Source: Dermanyssus gallinae (taxonomy: Eukaryota > Arthropoda > Arachnida > Mesostigmata > Dermanyssidae). From it: 64,000 nucleotides of DNA. The first letter of the stretch is position 1, and the number at the start of each line of letters is the position of its first letter. The stretch lies in contig QVRM01001051.1 in NCBI GenBank assembly GCA_003439945.1, positions 62,001 through 126,000 on the forward strand, given 5' to 3'. Under the pieces are notes generated by a model, which did not search any database, was not told where the DNA came from, and saw only the letters and a list, made by a program, of their open reading frames with translations. Below, in pieces: positions 13,764-25,990 of this stretch. The position numbers and the translations under genes were made by a program.

Positions 13764-15565
13764 ATTCTATAGATTTGTAGTGCTCCCAAAAGCCCTGGAA
13801 TCTGTACAACGACGTTTCATAAAGCATGTTGCCAGAAAATGTAATACTGCTCAGACCATATTGCCTTCAGCCACTGTTGCCCCCTTTCGCTATCGGCAAA
13901 GTACACGTCATGCCCGTGATGCTATACGTTGCGTAAGAGAGGCAAATATCTGCGATGAGCCATTTAAGTTCAGCAGAGAACGAGGCTGATGAATCGGGCA
14001 GAAGCGCATTATGAGGATCAGTCCCGAGTTCAAGTTTCTTAAACGGGGGCCACGTCGCAGAATATCTCGAAAAAACGCTGCCGCTGCTGTACATACGAGC
14101 GATAGAATGGGTGGTTTATGTTTCCTTGATTTGCTCTTGATGGCAACAAGGACTAGATTTTTAGTGTAATGATACCGGATGTGAGCGACACAACCGCTAA
14201 CGTTCTGCACTTGTAATCGGTTAATCATTATAAACCCTCGATACTCGTAGTTCAGTTATCCCATGCTGAAACAGCTGGGCTGTAGTCCACTAGCAAATAC
14301 AAATAACATAGCTAGCGAAACTGACAGTGGAATACCGTAAATCTATTTCGGTGCCCTAGCAAAAAACGCACTCTTGCTATTTTCACTGTAGTCGACAATA
14401 AAGGCAGTGACATGGTAAAAATATGCAACACAAAATTAGTTATATAACAACAGTTTACAAAATATGAACTTATTAGAAGATTAACCTAAGAAATCGATGT
14501 AAGTTTTCGTACAGCGCCCGGATTTTAAGAAACACTTAAGTAAGCAGCAACTTTTTTATATGCATAACGTTAAACAAATTAGTGAGTGCGTGACACTAGA
14601 GGACTGGGATATTGTGCATTGTGTTGAATACCAGGCTTCTAAGTAAGAGACACACGCGCGCTTCATACGAATAATCGAAGTTTGTTAGCCTAGCTGACGA
14701 CGCCTGAATATTGCTGCCATTCCTCAGTGACTGCAATAATTCGTAATTTTACTAATTTGGTCATAACCAGGGCGCACCCGTGATTCTTCAGCATCACTGG
14801 TGATCTTCGCCCGTGTTACTTTTTGTGTCAATACAGCCCGTCGGAGTAACTGTGTCGGTTACTATGAATAATGCATTTTCTTGATTGTTTAAAACCACCT
14901 TTGCCACTATACAATTTTGTAATACTTCTTTTGTAAATAAAAAAATACTAGAATCGGTAACACACCATCTCGTCGAAACAAATTGCCAAGACAGATCGTG
15001 TAAATAACATGTTTTCGTGGCGGATGGCGAGGGCAATGAGAACTTAAAGCGCTAACAGTGCAAATGTCGCCACGCAAGTAAACTGACTATTGTATGTATT
15101 TAGGTAACGGTTTCTAAAATGAAAATATTGTCCCCCCTTTGACTAAATAAAGGTGCATTTGATATGATATGATACTATTGTAGACAAATACGGGATTCGA
15201 CGAACACACACGTAAGCTATACTCCAAGTTCGCAGATGGTTCATGTTTTCCAATTCAAAATTAAACTCTGATAAATGGGAAAGCCGTCCTCGAGGTTTCA
15301 CACCTTCTTGAAGTAGAGCAACGCGGGTCCGTGTTGGTCTCGAAGGGCGTACACGTTGCCGATGACAGCGCACGTTTCGGCACGATGCGGGTCAATAGCG
15401 TGGATCTGCTGCGCGAGATCGGTCAGCTGCTGACGTCTATCCGTGTTGTAGAGAATATCGGAGTAGTTGTCCATACCATCCAGTCGACATGGATCCAGCG
15501 ACCGCACCCGCTCGTAGCACTGTTTCGCATCATCCATCTACGAAGTGATATCGAGTAGATAATTA

Positions 15566-15601
<36 letters not shown>

Positions 15602-16489
15602 CTGGAGCAGTTTCTCAACTTGCCTAGAATCTAAGACACGGGCGCTCCTATCGGCTTTAAAGGGAAGCAAGTGGAGCAGTTTCTCAACTTGACTAGAATC
15701 TAAGACACGGGCGCTCCTATCGGCTTTAAAGGGAAGATTTAGCCTTCCCAACCTAATCACCCTGAGCCGCCCTGTGCCAGTAGCATTAGTGGCTAAGCGA
15801 TGCCACGATGAAAACGGCGGGTCTCTCATTCGGGACAGGTACAACACCGGGGAGCACGTGTTCTCGACAGAAGTAGATAGGCGACTCCCCTGCTCGCATT
15901 GAAGGTCCCTCCCCCAATCGCCTTTCGATGACCGCGAGTGCTCATGCTGAGGTCAAGTTCCTCAAGGAAGTTCTCGTATTCTCGTAAGAGAGAGATTCTC
16001 TCGTAAGAGTGGAGTTCGGAGAAATATAAACTGAGTAGATCGTGAAGTCGGAGGTCGTAATACAGGAGAAGTGGGTGCCTTGTCCCACTGACGTGGGCGA
16101 GGGTCTTTTGGGAAATACCTTGATCGAGGCAAATTTGTTACCAGCGTGGGGCCCGGGTTGAGACAGCTGTGTGATAGGGGTCTCGGAGGGAAGTAGGATT
16201 TCTATGTCATTTTCGGCATTTTCTGGCCGTGTGGTCAAAGCTCAGACATGGTGAGCACTGCGGTACCTAGATTATTTCGTTCATGCGGCACCGAGTCCAA
16301 CCAAGGTGTATATGTCTTTGTCATAGAAGCCGATGAGCTTCCTCTGGTGGCGTTTTTAGCAATGCACTAGTGGTTCTTTAGCGGGCCTTGAGTGAAAATC
16401 ATTTTCGGTGTTCTGTACTTGGTTAGCGCTTTGAGGATACCCTTCGGCTCGATTGACTCATCTAGGTCTCGAATTATCACAGCCTGCTT

Positions 16490-16543
<54 letters not shown>

Positions 16544-17717
16544 ATAACTTTAAATGAATTCTGAAAATTGAAAACGTATATATAAAGAGTAGGCAATTCG
16601 TTGCACGAGTAGATGACAGCCTATATGCATACAGTTTAAAAGAAACAATTGTGAACCACAAGCATATTAAAAGGTATGTGTTTGGACACTATTGTAATAC
16701 ACAATACATAGATAGAGGCCACCGAAGAACGTACCGCTCCAGGAGCCTGCCTCAAGGTGTGAGCGCGCGCAATCTGCGTCAGCACATAGGGGCTATCCGT
16801 GAACATCGCGTCCAGTTTTTGGTACACTCGCATTACGAGCGGACCCAACGAGTCCACCTATTGGTAGTCATAAGCGCCAGTTAAACGCAATGAACAACTT
16901 TAGCTAACTAACAAACAACGGCATAAACTAAATCGTAGGTTATCTATATGTGAAAATATCTGCACCTTATCAACTAGCAGTAGTAATAGTAGTAATGCTC
17001 TACTAAACAAGCCCTTAGTAATCGTCAATAAAATATAAGCACATCAAATCTAAGCGCGTAAAAGCATATTATTACAACGAATACAAACACATTTGATTTA
17101 GAAACGCCGTTATAATCTGGCAAAATAATAACAACATCGAGAAAAATAATGTAATACAACAATTGAAGAATGTTGGTTGATCACAAGGAAATATGCCGCC
17201 AGTCAAATGTATTCCTGATCCTGCGATCACAGCAGTAACTTATTAAGCAACTTGACCATTAAGTCGACGGAATTCAAACATAAACTGTGCCCCTCGGGTC
17301 AAGATGATAGCATAAAAAGCGTCAGAGCTTTAACATGTCATCATATGCTAGGCGAGCATCTAACCCTCGACATGACAGAGAAAGTACCTTGAGTAGGGCA
17401 AGACCGGCAAACATCAGTAATAGCCAATGACAGGGAACGTTAAGGCTGAACAGATGCTGACGTGAGGTCACTAGCAACGACAACTCTGACCACGCTGACC
17501 ACAGCGCCGGCTCGAGTTTAAGAGCCTTCGTCAGCGTGTCGATGGCCTCGGAGTCAAGCCGTAGCAGTCGCTGAACAACGCCGAACAAGTAGAGGCAATA
17601 GCTGGAACAGAATATTGCGTCAGCAATAAAATGGGTGCAAGGGCGGCTAGCTAGGGAGGCTTAGAATAATTTGGCGACCCTTGAAATGACACTAACACTC
17701 GGGAAATAACCAATTAC

Positions 17718-17769
<52 letters not shown>

Positions 17770-18521
17770 CAGGAATATATTCATGCATTTCAGGAATATT
17801 TGAAGAGCGATATATGAAATTGTAGAGCTCGTTAAAACAAATATTGTTTCCAATGGAACATGGTCTCTGAGAAGTCTTGTTTCGGAGTGAGAGTTAAATT
17901 ACTACGATTTGTGACACTGGTGTTTTCCCCGGCATAGGAGCACAGAATGTGCAATTGCGAGACAACTAGTCCTCCTATACAGAAACTAAGTACACCGTCT
18001 TGTTCGTGAGAAAGTGTTGCTTTTTCTAAAGGACATATAAGGCCAGTCAGAAGATGCGACGTGGTCGCTTAGAACAGTATTCGCCAAAATGAAGAAGGTA
18101 CCAAAATGATCGTCCTGAAATGCGGATTTGCCTGAACGTGTTAGTTTTGAGCGCCGTGAGTAGTCGTAGGGTAATGATTTTGAGGTATTTGGCGTGAAAG
18201 TTAATAATGAACTTCATTTTTCGCAAATTCTCTTCTAAACGACCGTGTCGTATCTTCTGACCAGCCTTACACGTTCTTCGGAAGAAGCAGAATTTTCTCA
18301 GGAACACGGTGTGCTTAGTTTCTGTATAGGAGGACTGGTTGTCTCGCAACAGCACATTTTGTGCTCCTATGTCGGGCAAAAACACCAGTGTCACAAATTG
18401 AAGTAATTTCACTCTCACTCCGAAACAAGACTTCTCAGAGACCATGTTCCATTGAAAAAAATATTTGCTTTAACGAGCTCTACAATTCCGTACTACGCTG
18501 AAAAAAACATTTCCAAACACA

Positions 18522-18567
<46 letters not shown>

Positions 18568-18907
18568 TACTTCCTACTCAGAAGTAACCTCCGAATACAT
18601 TCACAAAGTTAATCTTTGGGACAATGTTACCCTGCCCTGCAAGTTGTTCCTTTCCATTTAGAATATATATATATATATATATATATATATTTCTTACCCG
18701 TCAAGTGTTTCGTATTCGTGTTTGAGATCCCAGTAGAGAGCTTTGATCCGAGGATCCTTGGCTCGAAGTTCTGACAAGCTGGTCAGACCCTCCGATAGTC
18801 CGTCTACACGTTTGGTCTCGGCTGCCTGATATCTAAAGCGAAAGCAGCCACACATATATTGTCGTTAGGAACGATACATATAATATAAATATTGCCATTA
18901 ATGCATC

Positions 18908-18941
<34 letters not shown>

Positions 18942-21898
18942 TTTTTTTAAATTCAAACAAGGATTTATTGAGGTACATTACAGGTTCACCATTTCCCCTC
19001 GGCGTCATCTCTATCTTGCTTTTACCATTGCGTACCGCAGCGTACCGTGAACGACGCCTCCTTTCAGAGGTCAATCAATCGTAACCAAGACCGTGGTAGG
19101 AACACCCACACTGCACCCATTACCTGCAGCACAGCATCCCGAGTCCAGACGCGCTTCGAGCGGCGCCCAGCAGAACCCCCAGATCTCGTGCGAGATACGC
19201 ACCTCGAGTAGAAGTAGATGAACCTCGTTCGGGGCTGGCTACTGCCCTTCGCGAAGTACGCGGCCCGATCATACTCCCGCTTTCTGAAGTACGATATACA
19301 GCGCAGATAAACCGGGTCGATCTGGTCGTCGACGAAATGCCCAGCTGCAACGTGCACAGAAACGCATTAAAACGAATAAGAGATGAGACACAGACTTCAA
19401 ATACCCTTGTATGAAGTACATTGTTAAGGCAAACATATAAATAAATGCATATATCTTGTGTACATCTTCCATTTGAGTTCATTCGTAAGCTCGTCCATCA
19501 AAGGCATACTAAATGTACCAAGGGTATGTCGAACACTTTATATCGTTCGTGGTAGGAGAGAAATAACTTGCATATTCGTACATTCCGTCACACAAAGTAT
19601 GAAAAGTTTAGCAGGTCATTGAAAAGTAGTCAATGTCAACGTCGCCAGGTACGCCTGTTCCGGTGGTTAAGTGAAGAAAACGACAAAAATGTGATATGAC
19701 AAAAATTAGATATAAACTCTAAATGTTGCCCCAAATATTATAAAACATGAACCTATAATTTCGTATCTAACGGCATCAGCACAGCACTAAAAAGGGATCG
19801 GAGTCATATAGCAGACTGAACAAAGAGTTGCGCCTGCTAATCTAATTATGATAAAAAAAATTATAAAAGAAGACGAATGACAAATCCATTATAAAGGTAG
19901 CAGTGGCTTTGATCTCATTAAACACCTACCAAGGGAAGATGCAAAGAAAGTGCGATTCTTGTGTAAGCCTGTAAGAAGTAATTTCCATAGCGTACATTTA
20001 AAGAAAGCTAAAAATTATTTTTTTAAGGAGGTTGTTTTTAATTCTAGACTATCCTTCGTCCCCAACGGGCTTGGAACTCACCGCGAGGTATATTTTTAAG
20101 GCACCGTGGGCCAAACATGTTAAGATGTCTAGGGTTTCTCTAAAGTCCTTTTGGCAGCATGGCCGCTGACTCTCAGCGGTATGATTTATCATCTATTCTC
20201 GATGAGAATCGCTCAAAGAAAATTCAATCAACAACAGAGATCGAACCGGCGATACCCCGGTAGTTGAAAACCATGACTAGAGCAATAGTCCCCTAGACCA
20301 CGCCGCCACATTTAGAGAAAGCTACAAAGTGATGAGTGAGCACAACTTTTGAACTCCATGGACAAAAATAGTTCTACTGCTATCTGATGTTGTTTCTTTA
20401 GAAATAAAATAAAACACTGATACAAGATTTTATACATTCTGGACCATCATGCGCCCCCTACGAACTTGGAATCGTCGTGCAGCATATCTTCAATTCACCG
20501 AGGGCCGGACATGTGAGACATCTTGGGTATTCCCAACAGTCCTTGTGAAAGCATGGCCGTTGACTCTTATTATCCTGTCATCTATTCTCAATGAGCATCG
20601 CTCAAAGAAAATTCGACCAACATCAGGAATCGAACCGGCGACACCCCGGTAGGTGACGATCATGACTAGCGCACTAGTGCCCTAGACCACGCCCACACGA
20701 GTCCCGTAAATGCCATACACAGAGTGCACGACCAAGTTGTACCATTATCTATTAAAACATTTCGTTTAGTCTTCTAATCTAACTCAAAACGCACCTACGC
20801 AAAAAATCCTGTTGACCCCTCTTAACATTTCTTTGGGGGATTACTAGAATCCTGAGGGGCAGGCGCTACCCCGAGCATGGTGGCAAGTCTGGGACTCGCA
20901 AACCCAGCAAACCTGCGTCTCACCCACCCCCAAAAGAACAGTAACGGTGCAGGCATTGCTTTAAATCAATGGGAGTGGGTGTTGCACCAACTCCTACATT
21001 CTACTCCGATCCGGCATTATCCGGCGCCTCCCGTCTACCTTGGCGCAGATCAGGCGCGTCAGCCGGACCGTGAACGCCTTTTACAGCTCCATCACGAGGG
21101 GATGCGTCGAGAGCTATCGCCCGAAGCGTCCCTAGCTATCTCTGCCTAACCCAAGGTCGACTCGCCTTTGCTGCCTATCTCTCACTCTTTGCCTTTCACC
21201 TACGGACGCTTCTTTTAGATGGAGGACTCGGGGACCACTGCTGAAAACACGCTCTCCTGGCAGTTTTCTAGACCACCTTTAAGGGCATGATAGTCTCGAA
21301 GAGGGCACAGGACTTCCTCCACCGATGTCAGAAAAGGTCTTAGGTCGGTTTTCCCTCACGGTGGCCGCCCCCCGCGTCCCTAGCCTCTCGGAGAGCCGGA
21401 CGTCGCAGAACTGTGGTTCGACATCGTCCGTACCCTCACCCAATCTGCATAACGTGCAGGTGTCGACATTCGCCTATCGTGTTAATTTGAACTTTTATTT
21501 TCATAAGCATACAATTATGGGGAATAAAAACAGCGCCTTGTTAATCCTTATCATGTACCGTTTGGAACTGGCCGTGCCCGGTCAGCACGTAGGCGCCAAT
21601 TGCCTTCTGCGCAGTCACCGACTTTGGGGGAATTATTCATGTATGTCGGTATAAGATAATATTGGTATAAAAAAAGTAACAACAAATAAGTCAATGCCAA
21701 GCGATTGTTGTGAGAATTACCGGAAGACGTCGTTGCCTGCTGATCATCGCGCTCCAGCGTGACAAGAAGCTCTGCGAGGTTTGCGGCCGAGCGAAAGAGG
21801 CAGCGCGCCTCACTCTCTCGCAGAGATGAGATTAGAGATGTCCGTAAATGTGCAACGGGAAAGTCCGTCTCCAGCAATTTCAAGATATTGTTTTCCAT
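10342..21898 (-). CDS. CDC23: CDC23 / APC8, anaphase-promoting complex TPR subunit
   Basis: CDC23 is a tetratricopeptide scaffold of the APC/C ubiquitin ligase. Exons in transcript order are 21898-21721, 19344-19203, 18832-18698, 17601-17388, 16857-16735, 15537-15304, 13058-12922, 12281-12047, 11284-11136 and 10558-10342. Every junction is GT..AG and phase-consistent, and the total of 1764 nt gives 587 aa, close to human CDC23 (597). Diagnostic segments are REYDRAAYF, YLFGVVQRL, VLTQIARAH, DQHGPALLYFKK, GLAWTLMGREF, HRAWCNLSLMYDKLK and ALAERLEHLQRFDEAK. The acidic C-terminus ends DMTDDSDIVIDTSIG. The start at 21898 is the first in-frame Met of MENNILKLLE. An acceptor-like CAG just before 21928 leaves open an additional 5' exon. 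The introns hold long (TA)n tracts, two SINEs, a foldback element and LINE scraps. Confidence 0.93.
12826..12903. repeat. (TA)n microsatellite, about 78 bp
   Basis: Nearly pure TA dinucleotides immediately downstream (in transcript sense) of the CDC23 exon 13058-12922, within about 20 bp of its donor site. Confidence 0.98.
13104..13155. repeat. Hairpin: perfect 18-bp inverted repeat
   Basis: GAAACGTTGCAGCGCCAG at 13104-13121 is perfectly complementary to 13138-13155, with a 16-nt loop. It lies in the CDC23 intron just upstream (transcript sense) of exon 13058-12922. The following 50 bp contain two copies of GATCTGAGAGATACG. Confidence 0.85.
13513..13551. repeat. (TA)n microsatellite
   Basis: Uninterrupted TA tract in a CDC23 intron. 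Confidence 0.95.
13700..13787. repeat. Inverted repeat closed by a (TA)n loop
   Basis: A 26-bp arm (13700-13725, GGGAGCACTACAAATC...) pairs with 13762-13787 with one or two mismatches. The loop is almost all TA, which could extend the cruciform. The right arm runs straight into LINE-like coding sequence. Confidence 0.8.
13788..13990 (+). mobile_element. LINE (jockey-like) reverse-transcriptase C-terminal remnant
   Basis: The plus strand reads ALESVQRRFIKHVARKC, the typical conserved block after the RT domain of jockey/I-type LINE ORF2 proteins, then decays without conserved features. No poly-A tail or target-site duplication was found. Confidence 0.45.
15603..15736. repeat. 69-bp direct tandem duplication
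   Basis: Two copies in register at 15603-15671 and 15672-15736 share about 65 bp with very few mismatches (GGAGCAGTTTCTCAACTTG start). They follow a (TA)n tract in the CDC23 intron upstream of exon 15537-15304. Confidence 0.9.
15942..16238 (-). mobile_element. Possible LINE endonuclease-domain fragment
   Basis: A minus-strand open frame includes VGQGTHFSCITTSDFTIYSV followed by YISPNSTL, resembling the core of APE-type LINE endonucleases. A neighbouring stretch at 15740-15840 (RDPPFSSWH..TGRLRVIRLG) resembles the N-terminal endonuclease block but sits in the wrong order, so the element is rearranged or the likeness is partly chance. Confidence 0.35.
16495..16541. repeat. (TA)n microsatellite
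   Basis: About 46 bp of pure TA in a CDC23 intron. Confidence 0.95.
17720..17768. repeat. (TA)n microsatellite
   Basis: About 48 bp of pure TA in a CDC23 intron, abutting the foldback element that follows. Confidence 0.95.
17815..18490. mobile_element. Foldback element (long inverted arms), copy 1
   Basis: Arms of about 280 bp at roughly 17815-18093 and 18214-18490 are diverged reverse complements. They share GAGCTCGTTAAA, GAGAAGTCTTGTTTCGGAGT, TTTGTGACACTGGTGTTTT and CAGAAGATGCGAC. The sequence from 18094 to 18490 matches 28197-28590 in the second copy, so the left arm here has lost its inner part. No protein-coding capacity is seen. It lies in a CDC23 intron. Confidence 0.8.
20014..20307 (-). 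mobile_element. tRNA-derived SINE, near full length
   Basis: In minus orientation it has a tRNA-like head (TGGTCTAGGGG A-box-like; GGTTCGATCTC-type B box), then the shared body with GCTGAGAGTCAGCGGCCATG, then the AAAAACAACCTCC tail. A roughly 20-bp imperfect target-site duplication (ACATTTAAAGAAAGCTA / ACATTTAGAGAAAGCTA) flanks it at 19994-20013 and 20308-20327. It is in the first CDC23 intron. Confidence 0.8.
20440..20700 (-). mobile_element. tRNA-derived SINE, tail-truncated copy
   Basis: Same family and orientation as its neighbour about 130 bp away. The tRNA-like head with CCGGTTCGATTCC B box is clear near 20625-20698. The body has lost part of the palindromic AGAGTCAGCGG block and the terminal tail is missing. 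No clear target-site duplication was found. Confidence 0.75.
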
Positions 21899-23247
21899 TT
21901 CAGAAGCCGACCAAGGGAATGGTAACACCTGGTTAGGGTCAGTTATGATTGATTCATTATTATTTATATACTGGTTTTCGACTTTGCAACAACAGAACCA
22001 TCATATTTATTCAGTTTTCGATACAAATAAATCTATAGCGCAACATAGAAATGCTATAGTGTAAAAACTGTTCACGCGCGTTTGCCAATGTTCTAGTAGG
22101 AACAGTAATAATGTGCGATGGCATTACAGGTTGCTTACGATAAAAACAATATTTGCAAAAACATGCTCCAATAGAACAAGAGCTGTGACAAATTTAAACA
22201 AATCAAAATTGTTGCCTTATCAGGACTCGGTTGCTAGACTTAAAGCAATCCCCTAAAAAGATCATGGGTTCGTCTCGCTATGACAATTTTGCTGCTATTC
22301 TACGGAAGGCTCACCTAAAGGTTTGCATTAAGCGTATGTAATATTTGATTCAAATAATGCCTAACATTAATCGCTCGCTCGCTCAAACAAACAAATTTAT
22401 TCGGGAAATTATGTCTGCCTCATCAAATTCACTTTAATAGGTCTTTCTTACCATACGGTTGAGTTTGAATATGAATAAATAGGCTACGAATAGCAGGAAA
22501 AACAGGTTTATTTTGATTTTTTAGAGTACATATGTAGGAAAGTGATCATCTATATATAATTGAAATTCATTTTATCTAAAGTCTACTATGCGCTTGTTGT
22601 CACTCCACACCAGTTCATATACATCTGTATATATATATATATACATATATACATAAACGAGATGACGACTTGCCCTGCCAATCACCGTGAATATGCGAAT
22701 TTTTAAGCAGAGGGACGCCATCATAAATAAATAAACAAAACCGCCGCAGTAGTAGAAGTCGCTGAACTTCAAGCCGCGCCCTTGAAGTCAATATTTACAC
22801 AGAGCATCGACCATACTTGATATGCACATTAACTCGCCTACCTCGGCAGTACCTAGGTATCACATAGTGCTTGTCGCATTCAGGCGCAAATAGACTTTTC
22901 GACCTCGCTTTATGGCCAAAAAGCAGTCGCGACCGTAATATCAGTCAGTGTACGAGAAATGTCAAATGTACATCACCGACGAACCGACAACTAGTGGCTA
23001 TATACACATAATATATATAGATTGTAGAGATTCGCATACTATACAGTGTGGCATCGTATAGAAAACAAATCATAGTAAACGAATAAACCAATCAATCAAT
23101 ACATCAATCAATCAATCAGTGTGAGAGAGAGAGAGAAGAGTACATGACGTGTACGAATGATGAATCGTGTCTAGCGAGTAGCGACCGACCGAGCGAGCGA
23201 TCTAGCCATCGAGTCGTGGTGGACCGCCGACGACAGAATCCGACTGA
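21899..23247. other. Intergenic region between CDC23 5' end and TAF8 3' end
   Basis: No gene is seen. It should hold the CDC23 promoter and possibly a first noncoding exon, plus the TAF8 3' UTR. There are short TA tracts near 22629 and 22990 and a GAGA run at 23125-23135. Confidence 0.5.
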
Positions 23248-24045
23248 TCAGAATCGCTTGCGGGGCATCTTGACGGGCCGCAGATAGGGGTTGTCGGGCT
23301 GCTGGGGGCCGGCCGAGTCGCCGCGTTCCGGCGTGCCACCGTCCTTATCGTCGAGGACGTCGGTGTCGTCCTCGGTCTCGTCGTCGAAGATCTGATCTTT
23401 GGGCTGGAGCGCCACGAGCCACGGCTGCGGCGAGGGCTTGCACGCGATCAGCGGATAGAGCGTCGGGTTGTCGGGAAACAGCGTCTGGGTGCCCGACGTC
23501 TTGGCGACGAAGCGCGTCAGGGCGCGCTCGATGTCGCGCTTCTGCGAGGCGACCTTCTCGCGGATGGCGACGTACTCGGTGACGGGCTGGCGGTGCGTCG
23601 ACGTCCGAATGTACGTGTGGGCGTCGGGAAACGGCGGAAAGTAGTCGGGAATGTGGCTGGGCAGCGATTTGCGCTCGCCCGCCTGCAGCGTGCGCGGCGT
23701 CGCCTGTCGCGCCTGGACGCCGGGCGGCGGCACCTGTACGATCGGGCCGCAGCGGCCGGGCATGCGACGCACGAACTCGCGCAGCCCGGCCATCCGGATG
23801 CCGCTGTCGGCGATCGCCAGACACACGTCGGGCGTCGTCGCCTCGGTGCGGCCGCCGAGTTCGGCGAACGCCTTGGCGGCGTGACTCAGCTCGGCGAGCG
23901 CCGCCTGCAGCACCTCGGTGAGCGTCTCGAGCGCGACGTGGTCGCACGCGCCGAAGCCCTGCTCGAGGCAGATGGCCGCCGCGGCCATCTGCAGCTCGCG
24001 CCGATACACCGGGTAGGGCGTCGCGTACGACGAAGGTCCAGCCAT
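23248..24045 (-). CDS. TAF8: TAF8, TFIID subunit, single exon
   Basis: TAF8 pairs with TAF10 through a histone fold and links lobes of general transcription factor TFIID in the nucleus. The 265-aa frame has a histone fold at about residues 12-95 and the TAF8 C-terminal domain from about 128, with HIPDYFPPFPDAHTYIRT and REKVASQKRDIERALTRF. It ends in the family signature NPYLRPVKMPRKRF, which includes a basic nuclear-localisation-like tail. It is somewhat shorter than human TAF8 (310 aa), mostly in the acidic linker. The frame is uninterrupted and GC-rich, so the gene is intronless here. The start is the only Met ahead of the histone fold. Confidence 0.93.
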   Translation of the reverse strand: MAGPSSYATPYPVYRRELQMAAAAICLEQGFGACDHVALETLTEVLQAALAELSHAAKAFAELGGRTEATTPDVCLAIADSGIRMAGLREFVRRMPGRCGPIVQVPPPGVQARQATPRTLQAGERKSLPSHIPDYFPPFPDAHTYIRTSTHRQPVTEYVAIREKVASQKRDIERALTRFVAKTSGTQTLFPDNPTLYPLIACKPSPQPWLVALQPKDQIFDDETEDDTDVLDDKDGGTPERGDSAGPQQPDNPYLRPVKMPRKRF

Positions 24046-25184
24046 CGCCAGCGAAAAGGCCGAACCCAGCTGCTGAACCGAACCGAACCAAACTGCTGAA
24101 CCGAACCGAGCCGGCCACCGAGCTATGCTAGCTCGGTGCTCTGCTGCGATGCTGGTCGCTGATCACAATAGTGTCTATGTGCCTCTCCGTCTCTCTCTCT
24201 GTGTGTGTGCTTCAATCCGCTTCAGTCCACTCAGGTCAATCTGCAGGCGTCATCATCATCATCATCCATCGCAAGACGTATAGACGCGCATAAGTGAAGA
24301 CGCGCCGAAGAATAATACAGTTGACGTATAGACGTATTTGAACAGCGCTCGTGCATAGAGCTCACATATAGCTACGCCGAAGCTCATGTGGTTATATATA
24401 TAAATATATATGTATATATATATATATATAGACTGGAATTTGCCTAATTGAGTATCTTCTAGCTTCAGAGATACGTGGGACCATCTGTGTTGTACACCGT
24501 TGATGTGAGTGAAACGCGTGAACGTTATGAAACGGTTTTCACAATGCCGTCGAATCGAAGCGACGCGCCAACCACCCACCGTGACACCCGCCGTGTTTTC
24601 TGCTTTGACGGCGAACTGAAGTGTTCAGGCCTGGGTTCAGGCATCGACATTGCGAGACGTCGACATTGTCGCTACTCGAAAACCTGCGAGGAGAATAGAA
24701 GGAGGCATTTCGCGGCGTAACAAACTACAACGTACCTGTTCGTATGGTTCGAATGGCCTCAAACACCAAGCACACTCAAGCAAACGCCGCCGTGCTGTGT
24801 ACTGTTGTTGTTGTTGATAAACAGAACTGCCTCAACCCAGACATGCGCCAAACTTGACTGCTATGTAGAAGTGCACGAAACGCATCGCTTCGGTGACCAG
24901 CTGTTGCCGGGCCCACATCCGGGTGATGAAGCGGGTTACGCACGACTCGAAAGCCTAGAATTGACAACACATTTGTAGAGAGGTCGGTTTTGTGTTTCGG
25001 TCGGGATTTTAATCTTTGAAATCTCACGACGCTAAGAAGATGAAAAGAAAAATAAATCATATGTATTGGATGTTCCAGTGCTGCGTACACGGGCTTTCAG
25101 CCTTACGAACTACACGACTATAATGTTGTAATACACATTAAGATACTGTAAATAAAACGCACTTGAAAAAAAAATCTTTCTCCG

Positions 25185-25300
25185 TTCTCTGCCTGTGAGC
25201 TTGGGATCGCCGTGAGGCAGTGACCTTTCGCACGTTCCGGCGCCGAGGGCCCAACATGTAATTATGCATTCATGCAGTATTGGGAACGCTTGTAAATTGG
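25185..25300 (-). mobile_element. Worn SINE fragment
   Basis: GAGCTTGGGATCGCCGTG and GCGCCGAGGGCCCAACATGT match the tail-side half of the SINE copies at 34.3 and 53.9 kb, with many substitutions and no tRNA head. Confidence 0.4.
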
Positions 25301-25399
25301 CCGGCACACCGGGCCTTGAGAGGCCATTTAATTGATCTCATAGCCTGTCGTTACACGTACATTAAGGCGCAATGGTTGACGTACGAGTAGTGAAGCATG

Positions 25400-25443
<44 letters not shown>

Positions 25444-25825
25444 TAGCGAGCAAGGGGCCGCGTTTTATTCCCCGAGTTGGCGCACCGCTCATAGACACCG
25501 CTTTTCCGGGTGCAACATAACTGCTGCCAGATGTTCGACACAAGTGTCAGGCGTACCGAAGCCGTTGTAGTAGTAGTAGTAATAGTTAGTAGTAGTAGTA
25601 GTAGTAGTGAACCCAACGTTTGTCCCGAATGCCCAAATAAAGCCGACTCTTTCTAGTCTAGGTTGCTGGATTTCGTTTCGATTCGTCCTCTTACATCTGC
25701 ATCTGTGTCGGCCGTATCTTTGCTGTGTATATATATATATATATATATATAGTTTGGTTACAACTTTATTGTGGGCAACCGACCACCACCGCAAGGCAGC
25801 ACGACGAAACCGACGAAAATAAGCA

Positions 25826-25990
25826 GTATCTTTCTTCTTCTAGTTCGAAAGAAAGTAACCTTTTTCTTCTTTCGAAACAAAGTAACAGCATCCTTCTTCG
25901 AAACAAAGTAACCTCTTCGTTCTCCAGAAGAAAGTCATCTCTTGCTTCTATCCCCCCCAACAAAACAAAAGTAATCTCTTCCTTCTTCTG
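25826..25990. repeat. Degenerate TTCTTC..TTCGAA..AAGTAAC array before NHLRC2
   Basis: About five imperfect units of 23-32 bp, each with a TTCTTC run, often TTCGAA, then AAAGTAAC or AAAGTCATC. It ends about 90 bp before the NHLRC2 start codon, so it is either 5' UTR or core promoter. Confidence 0.65.

Noticed and set aside
20877..21149. 90-aa ORF in the first CDC23 intron.
   Set aside because: It might be a worn retroelement, but I could not match it to any conserved block.
24475..24720. 81-aa plus-strand ORF between TAF8 and NHLRC2.
   Set aside because: No recognisable domain, no splice context and no other support; it may be chance in a GC-richer stretch.
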